From the NCBI RefSeq assembly GCF_004919685.1, contig NZ_SMYZ01000012.1, forward strand, positions 62,001-126,000: a DNA stretch of 64,000 bases, read 5' to 3'. Shown here piece by piece: positions 1 to 6,872 of this stretch; the first letter of the stretch is position 1; each line of letters starts with the position of its first letter. The translations under genes were made by a program, and so were the position numbers. A model generated the notes under the pieces. It was not told where the DNA came from. It saw only the letters and a program-made list of their open reading frames with translations, and made no database searches. The stretch is from Mesorhizobium norvegicum (lineage in GTDB: Bacteria > Pseudomonadota > Alphaproteobacteria > Rhizobiales > Rhizobiaceae).

Positions 1-1292
1 CGTTCCATCATGCCCGACAGCACGTCGAAGCGCTGCTCCAGCCCGTGGAAGATGTAGTCGGGGTCGGGCATGGCGGGCGCCTGATCGATCTTGTCGGCGA
101 TGAGTGCGATCTGCTTGGCCAGGCGCTCCATCGCCTGCTCGGGCAGATTGGCGCGGCCGGCGAGCTCGTCGACCCGGCTCGACAGCGTACCCAGCCGGTC
201 CATGACCGCGTTGCCGGGCCGATCCTGCGCCACTTCCTCGATCTGGCTGGCAAGCGAGTCGATCCGCCTCTCGATGCGCTCGAAAGCCTCGTGGTCGAAT
301 GAATTGGCTTGCGCCGCGACCGTCGATGCGACGATGGCGCGGGAAATCTCGTCCAGCCGCTCGTCGATCATGCCAAGCGTGTCGCTGCCGCGGTTGTCCT
401 GCTGGCTGGCGAAGTGATCGACGGCGCCGGCAAGCGTGCGCACCTTTTCCTCGAGCGAGCGCAGGGACAGCGATTCCGGCAGGTTGTTGACGGCATTGCT
501 GATCTGCTCCAGCCGGTCGGTCAGAACAGACAGGCCCGGGTCGTCCGAGCGCTTGCGCTGATCGGCGTCGACACGGTCCTCGAAAGCCGTCCAGCGGCGA
601 TCGAAATCGTCCCAGCGGCGGTCGACCTTCTGCACGCTCTCTTCGCGCGCCAGCGTGTCGAGCGCGGCTTTGACCTGTTCGAGCTCGAGCCGCAGCATGT
701 TGACGCTTCTGTCGTCGCTCTTCTCGGCCAGCGTCTGGATGGCGCCGGAAAGCCGTTCGAATTCAAGACCGAGTTCGGCGCTGCCCTTGGCCGAAGCGCC
801 GGGCCTGGCGCCCGACTGGAAAGCCCGCTCGATCTCCTTGCGCAGTGCTTCGAATTCGCGCTGCAGCCCTGATGTCATCTGGTGGCGCAATTCCTCGCGC
901 ATGCCGCGCAACTCGCCGGCGATCTTGCCGACCATGGCCACGCCGTCCTCCTGGCCGCGCACGCGATCGATGTCGCGGGCAATGGCCTGGTAAGCGGTGG
1001 CTCCCTGCATCGGGCTCTTCGGGCGCGGCGCCGGCTGCGGATCCTCATACCAGCGCTGCTGGCCGGCGGACCGGGCGGCGGCGGGATAGCGCGCATCGGC
1101 GCCATATTGGCGGGGGTCGGGTTGGCGGAGATCTGGTTGGCGGGGATCGGGACGTGCCATCGGATCCTCGCGCGTCCGCTCCAGCCGCTGCTCCAGCGTC
1201 TCCAGCGACTGGTTCAACTGCTCGAGCGTGGTCTGCGGCCTGCGCTGCCTGCCGGCGTTGAGTGTATCGAGATAGGACCGCTTGCTGTTCAT
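1..1292 (-). CDS. PodJ-like coiled-coil polarity protein, N-terminal part (runs off left edge)
   Basis: The ATG at 1292-1290 opens a frame that stays open to the window edge, giving about 430 residues. The start MNSKRSYLDTLNAGRQRR is followed by a Q/R/P-rich stretch and long heptad-type segments rich in Leu, Glu, Arg and Asp, which predicts extended coiled coil. There is no signal peptide, so this part should be cytoplasmic. In Rhizobiales, proteins with this beginning usually continue into Sel1-like repeats and a C-terminal peptidoglycan-binding domain (PodJ-like polar organelle proteins). That part lies outside the window, so the family call is an inference from the N-terminus alone. Antisense open frames across it are codon-bias shadows. 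Confidence 0.7.
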   Translation of the reverse strand, partial: MNSKRSYLDTLNAGRQRRPQTTLEQLNQSLETLEQRLERTREDPMARPDPRQPDLRQPDPRQYGADARYPAAARSAGQQRWYEDPQPAPRPKSPMQGATAYQAIARDIDRVRGQEDGVAMVGKIAGELRGMREELRHQMTSGLQREFEALRKEIERAFQSGARPGASAKGSAELGLEFERLSGAIQTLAEKSDDRSVNMLRLELEQVKAALDTLAREESVQKVDRRWDDFDRRWTAFEDRVDADQRKRSDDPGLSVLTDRLEQISNAVNNLPESLSLRSLEEKVRTLAGAVDHFASQQDNRGSDTLGMIDERLDEISRAIVASTVAAQANSFDHEAFERIERRIDSLASQIEEVAQDRPGNAVMDRLGTLSSRVDELAGRANLPEQAMERLAKQIALIADKIDQAPAMPDPDYIFHGLEQRFDVLSGMME

Positions 1293-1576
1293 AGGTGCGT
1301 CCGTCTTTCAGAATGGCTGGCTCGTGGCCAGTTCCCCCAAGTCCCTGTCGGAACGAAGGCGACCTGCGGCTATGCCGCGGCGGAAGACGAGCTTCCCGGG
1401 TTCTCACCCGCGCTCCGAAAAACCGTGAAAAATTCGATACAGGATAAACACGGGTAGCCGACGTGCCCACATTTCCCCCAACGTGGTAAACAACGCGTTA
1501 ACCAAACTTAAGAAGTTGCAAGGATGTTGGCTGCCGACTTGGCGGTGCGGCATAAAGCTCACCGCGCAGAACGCCC

Positions 1577-1605
1577 TTGCGTCATGAGGCGGCTATCGGT
1601 ATAGA
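1577..1605 (+). promoter_or_regulatory. Putative sigma70 promoter of merR
   Basis: A TTGCGT hexamer at 1577-1582 and a TATAGA hexamer at 1600-1605 are separated by 17 bp. The spacing is ideal and both hexamers are near consensus. The MerR-type operator begins one base downstream, so a bound regulator would block this promoter. Confidence 0.45.
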
Positions 1606-1622
1606 ATTGACGTAAACGTAAA
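1606..1622 (+). promoter_or_regulatory. Putative MerR-family operator, autoregulatory copy
   Basis: An imperfect inverted repeat with half-sites TTGACGT and ACGTAAA (TTnACGT in inverted orientation) lies directly after the merR -10 hexamer. The same TTGACGT/AAACGT words recur in the palindrome before the beta-oxidation operon at 2367-2394. Position downstream of the promoter suggests autorepression; that is inference. Confidence 0.5.
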
Positions 1623-1748
1623 AGGCGCATCGAGCGTGCTGTTTGCGATTTGTTTGTTGAAACCACGACGGGAAGCACGCCCCTGCTTCCAGTCAGGCGA
1701 CGCACGGTCCAGGACCGCGACGCCACCAGACGGGGAAAGCCAGTGACC

Positions 1749-2207
1749 ATGAAGCTTATCTCGGCCGGCGAGACCGCGGCCAATACCAATATGTCTATCG
1801 AAGCCGGCGAGGACCTTGTCCGCATCGGCGAGATGGCGAAGAAATACGGAGTGACGCTGCGCACGCTGCGTTTCTACGAAGACAAGGGCCTGCTCAACCC
1901 GCAGCGTGACGGTTCGACCCGTCTCTACACGCGCCGCGACAAGGCCCGGCTGAAGCTGATCCTGCTTGGCCGCAAGGTCGGGTTCTCGCTGCGCGACGTC
2001 AAGCAGATGATGGATCTCTACGATCCGACCGGTTCAAACACCAAGCAGCTCAAGCTCGCGCTGGACAAGTCGGAAAAGCAGCTTGCCCGCCTGCAGAAGC
2101 AACGGGCGCTGATCGACGACGCCATCAGCGAGCTGAGCGGCTCGATGTCGGCGGTGCGCCAGATGCTCGCCGAGCGTTCGGCGCCGCAGGCGAGTGCCGC
2201 GAGCTAA
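1749..2207 (+). CDS. MerR-family regulator of the adjacent beta-oxidation operon
   Basis: 152 residues. The winged-HTH begins at about residue 24 (RIGEMAKKYGVTLRTLRFYE, then a KGLL turn), is followed by the TRRDKARLKLILLGRKVGFSL region, and ends in a dimerisation coiled coil at about 100-140. There are no Cys residues, so it is not a metal sensor; the size and missing ligand domain fit small MerR proteins of the LiuR type that control branched-chain or fatty acid catabolism. The ATG at 1749 was chosen because GGGGAAAG precedes it and the HTH position fits; the open frame extends further upstream. It sits next to, and in the same direction as, two acyl-CoA dehydrogenases, a thiolase and a FadJ-like gene, which are its likely targets. 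Confidence 0.85.
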   Translation: MKLISAGETAANTNMSIEAGEDLVRIGEMAKKYGVTLRTLRFYEDKGLLNPQRDGSTRLYTRRDKARLKLILLGRKVGFSLRDVKQMMDLYDPTGSNTKQLKLALDKSEKQLARLQKQRALIDDAISELSGSMSAVRQMLAERSAPQASAAS

Positions 2208-2232
2208 GTCATCCGCTGATTGTCTGACGATC

Positions 2233-2263
2233 AAAGCCGCGTGGTCTCTGCCGCGCGGCTTTT
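2233..2263 (+). terminator. Rho-independent terminator after merR
   Basis: AAAGCCGCG at 2233-2241 pairs with CGCGGCTTT ending at 2262 and is followed by a T stretch. It starts about 25 bases after the merR stop and separates merR from the promoter of the catabolic operon. Confidence 0.65.
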
Positions 2264-2366
2264 CGTTGTCTTGGTCCCATCCCTATAGCCTTTCGGCGCT
2301 GGCTTGCGCGACGTCGCGCCGCTACGCTCATTGCCGCAGTGGGCGGGAAATCTTGTCGCATCGAAG

Positions 2367-2401
2367 AAATTGACGTTTACGCAAACGTCAATTTTTGCTA
2401 T
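2367..2401 (+). promoter_or_regulatory. MerR-type operator-promoter of the beta-oxidation operon
   Basis: A 28-bp inverted repeat has perfect 12-base arms AAATTGACGTTT and AAACGTCAATTT around a 4-base centre. TTGACG (2370-2375) can serve as -35 and TGCTAT (2396-2401) as a weak -10, with a 20-bp spacer filled by the palindrome. Long 19-20 bp spacers with a dyad between the hexamers are the hallmark of MerR-activated promoters. The operon start codon follows at 2484. Confidence 0.6.
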
Positions 2402-2483
2402 CCCGCTCACAACATGGGTCCGCATGCCGCCCCTGGCTTGTCATCGGGGCGTCCGGACCGGGTTTGCAGGGTGGAGAAAAGGC

Positions 2484-4274
2484 ATGCCGACATACAGGGC
2501 TCCAGTCCAGGACACGCTGTTCGTGCTCAACGAGGTGCTGGGTTATCAGCGCTATTCGAACCTTCCCGGATTTTCCGACGCCACGCCCGATGTGCTCGAG
2601 GCGATCCTCGCCGAAGGCGCCAAGCTCGCCGAAAACGTCATGCACCCGCTGAACCGTGTCGGCGACATGGAAGGCTGCGTGCGTCATGACGATGGCTCGG
2701 TGACCACGCCGAAAGGCTTCAAGGAGGCCTTCGACCAGTATCGCGAGGGCGGCTGGATGGGATTGGCCGCACCGGTCGAGTTCGGCGGCCAGGGCCTGCC
2801 CTATGCCGTGCACACAGCCGTCGCCGAATATATGGTCTCGGCCAACATGTCGCTGATGATGTATCCGGGCCTGACGCAAGGCGCGATCGCGGCGGTCATC
2901 ACCCACGGCACCGACGAGCAGAAGGCCAAGTGGCTGCCCAGGATGATCGAAGGCGCCTGGACCGGCACCATGAACCTGACCGAGCCGCATTGCGGCACCG
3001 ATCTCGGCCTGCTGCGCACCAAGGCGGTGCCGAACGGCGATGGCACCTACAAGATTTCAGGCCAGAAGATCTTCATCTCGGCCGGCGAGCACGACATGTC
3101 GGACAACATCGTCCATCTGGTGCTGGCCCGCATCGAGGGCGCGCCGGAAGGCGTCAAGGGCATCTCGCTGTTCATCGTACCGAAGCTCATGCTCGATGCA
3201 TTGGGCAATCCGGGCACCAGGAACACGGTCTCCTGCGGCTCGATCGAGGAGAAGATGGGCATCCACGGCAATTCGACCTGCGTCATGAACTATGACGAGG
3301 CGCAAGGCACGCTGCTCGGCGAGGCCAATGGCGGCCTGAAGGCGATGTTCACGATGATGAACGAGGCACGCCTTGGCGTCGGCCTGCAGGGGCTTTCGCT
3401 GTCGGAGATCGCCTACCAGAACGCCGTCGCCTACGCCAAGGACCGCTTACAGGGCCGCTCATTGTCGGGGCCGAAGGCGCCGGACAAGAAGGCCGATCCG
3501 ATCATCGTCCATCCCGACATCCGCCGCAGCCTGATGACCATGAAAGCCTTCAACGAGGCCGGCCGCGCGCTGGCGCTGTGGACGGCGATCAAATCCGATA
3601 TTGCCCACCGCTCCGGTGACGACAAGGACCGCCAGGCCGCCGACGACTACACCGGCCTGATGACGCCGGTGGTCAAGGGCGTGCTCACCGACAAGGGCTT
3701 CGACCACGCCGTCATGGCGCAGCAGGTGTTCGGCGGTCACGGTTATATCGAAGAGCATGGCATGAGCCAGTTCGTGCGCGATGCCCGCATCGCCATGATC
3801 TATGAAGGCGCCAACGGCATCCAGGCGCTCGACCTCGTCGGCCGCAAGCTCGGCCTGAATGGCGGCCGCGCTGTGCAGGCTTTCTTCAAGGAGGTCGGCG
3901 AATTCTGCGAGGAGAACCGCTCCGACGAGAAGATGGCGCCGTTCACCAAGGCCTTGAAGAAGGGTCTCAACGATCTGCAGGCGGCGACCATGTGGCTGGT
4001 GCAGAACGGCATGGCCAAACCCGACAATGCGGGCGCCGCCTCGACCGACTACATGCATCTCTTCGGCCTTGTCGCGCTGGGCTACATGTGGGCGCAGATG
4101 GCCAAGGCGGCACTTGGCAAGACGGGCGCCAATGGCGCTCAGTCCTTCTACGGCAACAAGGTTGTGACGGGGCGCTTCTTCATGGAGCGGATCATGCCGG
4201 AGACATCAGCTCATCTCGCCCGCATTTCGAGCGGCGCCGACACATTGATGGCACTGCCGGCGGAAGCGTTCTAA
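2484..4274 (+). CDS. Acyl-CoA dehydrogenase, long (about 600-residue) DmdC/FadE-like type
   Basis: 596 residues, an FAD enzyme that makes the 2,3-double bond in acyl-CoA. The flavin-binding motif MNLTEPHCGTDLG lies near residue 165, and the C-terminal dehydrogenase domain has QVFGGHGYIEEHG and IYEGANGIQ, whose Glu is the expected catalytic base. The extra C-terminal 150 or so residues mark the long subfamily that includes 3-methylmercaptopropionyl-CoA dehydrogenases. The ATG at 2484 has GGAGAAAAGG just upstream; the frame is open 60 codons further 5' but that region contains the operator. First gene of the four-gene catabolic operon. Exact substrate cannot be told from sequence alone. Confidence 0.88.
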   Translation: MPTYRAPVQDTLFVLNEVLGYQRYSNLPGFSDATPDVLEAILAEGAKLAENVMHPLNRVGDMEGCVRHDDGSVTTPKGFKEAFDQYREGGWMGLAAPVEFGGQGLPYAVHTAVAEYMVSANMSLMMYPGLTQGAIAAVITHGTDEQKAKWLPRMIEGAWTGTMNLTEPHCGTDLGLLRTKAVPNGDGTYKISGQKIFISAGEHDMSDNIVHLVLARIEGAPEGVKGISLFIVPKLMLDALGNPGTRNTVSCGSIEEKMGIHGNSTCVMNYDEAQGTLLGEANGGLKAMFTMMNEARLGVGLQGLSLSEIAYQNAVAYAKDRLQGRSLSGPKAPDKKADPIIVHPDIRRSLMTMKAFNEAGRALALWTAIKSDIAHRSGDDKDRQAADDYTGLMTPVVKGVLTDKGFDHAVMAQQVFGGHGYIEEHGMSQFVRDARIAMIYEGANGIQALDLVGRKLGLNGGRAVQAFFKEVGEFCEENRSDEKMAPFTKALKKGLNDLQAATMWLVQNGMAKPDNAGAASTDYMHLFGLVALGYMWAQMAKAALGKTGANGAQSFYGNKVVTGRFFMERIMPETSAHLARISSGADTLMALPAEAF

Positions 4275-4287
4275 AGATGATCGGCGT

Positions 4288-4333
4288 CCCCCTCCCCCGT
4301 GAGGGGAGGGTGGCCCGAAGGGCCGGGTGGGGT
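4288..4333. repeat. Palindromic intergenic repeat, RIME-like single module
   Basis: CCCTCCCC pairs with GGGGAGGG (4290-4310), directly followed by a second small palindrome GGCCCgaaGGGCC and a GGTGGGGTC tail. The same module plan (long palindrome, GCCC/GGGC palindrome, GAGGGG tail) recurs at 24962-25098 and 30378-30551. It lies in the gap between the two acyl-CoA dehydrogenase genes. Confidence 0.6.
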
Positions 4334-4395
4334 CCTGCGTGAAGTGCGCCGACCTCAACTCTGACGATGTGCTCTGGGAGGAGTATCATACCAAC

Positions 4396-5565
4396 ATGAC
4401 CAACCCAGCCGAAATCCTGAACCTCCCCAAGCCCGCCTGGGCGGCGGACGAGGTCGGCATGCTCTACGACATGGCGCACCGTTTCATGTCGGAGGAGATC
4501 GCGCCGCGCTACGACGAGTTCGAGAAGAACGAGATGGTCGACCGCGAGAGCTGGCTGAAGGCCGGTGCGGCCGGCCTGCTCTGCGCCTCGATGCCGGAAG
4601 AATATGGCGGCTCGGGCGGTACCTTCGCGCATGAGAGCGCCATCATCGAGGCAATCGGCCATGTCGGCGTCGACGGCTTCGGCATCGGCCTGCACAATTC
4701 GATCGTCGCCCCCTACATCCTCCACTACGGCTCCGAGGAGCAGAAGAAGAAATGGCTGCCGAAGCTGGCGACCGGCGAGCTGATCGGTGCCATCGCCATG
4801 ACCGAGCCCGGCGCCGGCTCCGACCTGCAAGGCGTCAAGACGCGGGCGCAGAAGGATGGCAACCAGTACAAGATCAATGGTTCCAAGACCTTCATCACCA
4901 ACGGCCAGCTTGCGAACTTCATCATCGTCGTCACCAAGACCGATCCGGAGAAGGGCGCCAAGGGCACATCGCTGATCGTCGTCGAGACCGATGAGGTCGA
5001 AGGGTTCCAGCGCGGCCGCAACCTCGACAAGATCGGCTTGAAGGCCAACGACACGTCTGAACTGTTCTTCAACGACATGCGCGTGCCGACCTCCAACCTG
5101 CTCGGCCACGAGGAAGGGCAGGGCTTCGTCCAGCTGATGCAGCAATTGCCGCAGGAGCGGCTGCAGATCGGCACTGGCGCCATCGCCATGATCGAGCGGG
5201 CGCTGGCGCTGACCATCGATTACGTCAAGGAGCGCAAGGCGTTCGGCAAAGCGATCATCGATTTCCAGAACACCCAGTTCAAGCTGGCCGAACTCAAGAC
5301 CGAGGCCACCATCGGCCGCGTCTTCTACAATGATTGCGTCACCCGCCACATCGCCGGCGGCCTTGATCCCGTAACCGCGTCGATGGCCAAGTACTGGCTC
5401 AGCGACCTGCAGGGGAAAGTCGTCGACGAATGCCTTCAACTGCATGGCGGCTATGGCTACATGAATGAATATCCGATCGCCCGCATGTTCCGCGACGCTC
5501 GCGTCCAGCGCATCTACGGCGGCACCAACGAGATCATGAAATTGCTGATCGGACGCTCGCTCTAA
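4396..5565 (+). CDS. Acyl-CoA dehydrogenase, LCAD-like
   Basis: 389 residues, the usual length for the family. AMTEPGAGSDLQG is the flavin/substrate loop, and the C-terminus has LHGGYGYMNEYPIARMFRD and IYGGTNEIMK. The Glu found in the IYEGT motif of medium-chain enzymes is Gly here, as in long-chain acyl-CoA dehydrogenase, where the base comes from another helix; the LPQERL segment near residue 253 is intact. ATG 4396 follows GGGAGGAG; the frame is open 23 codons further upstream with no better site. Second gene of the operon; the pairing of two dehydrogenases suggests substrates of different chain length or branching. Confidence 0.88.
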   Translation: MTNPAEILNLPKPAWAADEVGMLYDMAHRFMSEEIAPRYDEFEKNEMVDRESWLKAGAAGLLCASMPEEYGGSGGTFAHESAIIEAIGHVGVDGFGIGLHNSIVAPYILHYGSEEQKKKWLPKLATGELIGAIAMTEPGAGSDLQGVKTRAQKDGNQYKINGSKTFITNGQLANFIIVVTKTDPEKGAKGTSLIVVETDEVEGFQRGRNLDKIGLKANDTSELFFNDMRVPTSNLLGHEEGQGFVQLMQQLPQERLQIGTGAIAMIERALALTIDYVKERKAFGKAIIDFQNTQFKLAELKTEATIGRVFYNDCVTRHIAGGLDPVTASMAKYWLSDLQGKVVDECLQLHGGYGYMNEYPIARMFRDARVQRIYGGTNEIMKLLIGRSL

Positions 5566-5612
5566 TGCATGTCGCTCAAAAGTGGTCCCGGTTTTGGGGG
5601 ATCGACATGCAT
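5565..5612. repeat. 48-bp palindrome-bounded intergenic repeat, copy 1
   Basis: ATGCATGTCG (5565-5574) and CGACATGCAT (5603-5612) form perfect outer arms around a core with CAAAAGTGG and GGTTTTGG. A second, diverged copy is at 25579-25624. It begins on the last base of the upstream stop codon and lies wholly between two operon genes, so it will be part of the mRNA. Confidence 0.65.
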
Positions 5613-5649
5613 CAGTTTAAAGTCGTTCGATAAACCAGGGAGCAAGAAA

Positions 5650-6858
5650 ATGGCTGAAGCTTATGTCTATGACGCCGTGCGCACGCCGCGCGGCAAGGGC
5701 AAGAAGGACGGATCGCTGCACGAGGTGCCAGCGGTGCGGCTTGCCGCCAAGACGCTCGAAGCGTTGCGCGACCGCAATGGGCTCGATACCGGCACTGTCG
5801 ATGACATCATCTTCGGCTGCGTCGACCCGGTCGGCGAGGCAGGCTCTGTCATTCCACGCGCCGCAGCCTTCGAGGCCGGCTACGACACCAAGGCGCCCGG
5901 CATGCAGATCTCGCGCTTCTGCGCTTCGGGGCTCGACGCCATCAATCTCGGCGCCGCCAAGATCGCGCAGGGCGCCGATGAGATCGTCATCGCCGGCGGC
6001 GTCGAATCGATGTCGCGCGTCGGCATGGGCGCCTCCGGCGGTGCCTGGTTCATGGACCCGTCTGTCGGCCTGCCTGGCTGGTTCGTGCCGCAAGGCATCT
6101 CGGCCGACCTGATCGCCACCAAATACGGCTTCTCCCGCGACGACGTCGACGCCTATGCGGTCGAGAGCCAGAAGCGCGCCGCAAAATCCTGGGCCGATGG
6201 CCGCTTCAAGAAGTCCGTCATCCCGATCAAGGACCAGAACGGCCTGACCATCCTCGACCATGACGAGCACATGCGCCCGTCGACCGACATGCAGTCGCTG
6301 GCCTCGCTCAACCCGTCCTTCGTCATGCCTGGCGAAATGGGCGGCTTCGACGCTGTCGCCGTGCAGAAGCATCCCGAGGTGGAAGAGGTCAACCACGTCC
6401 ACCATGCCGGCAATTCGTCCGGCATCGTCGATGGCGCTGCGGCCGTGCTGCTCGGTTCGAAGAAGGCCGGCAAGGCTATGGGCCTGAAGCCGCGTGCCCG
6501 CATCCGCACCTTCGCCAACATCGGCTCCGAGCCGGTGCTGATGCTGACTGGTCCGGTCGACGTCACCGAGAAGCTGTTGAAGCGCGCCAAGATGAAGCTC
6601 TCGGACATCGACCTGTTCGAGCTCAACGAAGCCTTCGCCTCCGTGGTGCTGCGCTACATGCAGGCGTTCGACATTCCGCATGACAAGATCAACGTCAATG
6701 GCGGCGCCATCGCCATGGGCCATCCGCTCGGCGCCACCGGCGCGATGATCTTCGGCACAGTGCTGGACGAGCTCGAGCGCCGCGATCTCAACACCGCTTT
6801 GGTGACGCTGTGCATCGGCGCCGGCATGGGCACCGCAACCATCATCGAACGCGTCTGA
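5650..6858 (+). CDS. Acetyl-CoA C-acyltransferase (thiolase)
   Basis: 402 residues. Thiolase fold with the acylated Cys at position 91 in ISRFCASGLDA, the NVNGGAIAMGHPLGATGA motif carrying the catalytic His, and the C-terminal LCIGAGMG motif with the second catalytic Cys. It cleaves 3-ketoacyl-CoA with CoA in the last step of beta-oxidation; being grouped with a FadJ-type protein it likely acts as the FadI/FadA partner. ATG 5650 has AGGGAG seven bases upstream. The upstream frame extension runs into the repeat and is not coding. Confidence 0.92.
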   Translation: MAEAYVYDAVRTPRGKGKKDGSLHEVPAVRLAAKTLEALRDRNGLDTGTVDDIIFGCVDPVGEAGSVIPRAAAFEAGYDTKAPGMQISRFCASGLDAINLGAAKIAQGADEIVIAGGVESMSRVGMGASGGAWFMDPSVGLPGWFVPQGISADLIATKYGFSRDDVDAYAVESQKRAAKSWADGRFKKSVIPIKDQNGLTILDHDEHMRPSTDMQSLASLNPSFVMPGEMGGFDAVAVQKHPEVEEVNHVHHAGNSSGIVDGAAAVLLGSKKAGKAMGLKPRARIRTFANIGSEPVLMLTGPVDVTEKLLKRAKMKLSDIDLFELNEAFASVVLRYMQAFDIPHDKINVNGGAIAMGHPLGATGAMIFGTVLDELERRDLNTALVTLCIGAGMGTATIIERV

Positions 6859-6872
6859 CGGGGAGAGAAACG

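Larger units (their letters stand above)
1293..1748. other. Divergent intergenic region between podJ-like gene and merR
   Basis: This 456-base gap separates two divergent genes. Its right half carries a sigma70-like promoter and an inverted-repeat operator for the MerR gene (separate entries). The left half shows only AT-richer stretches around 1480-1520 that could hold the promoter of the podJ-like gene. No convincing ORF or RNA gene was seen; the ORF that starts upstream at 1650 is the in-frame upstream extension of merR. Confidence 0.5.
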
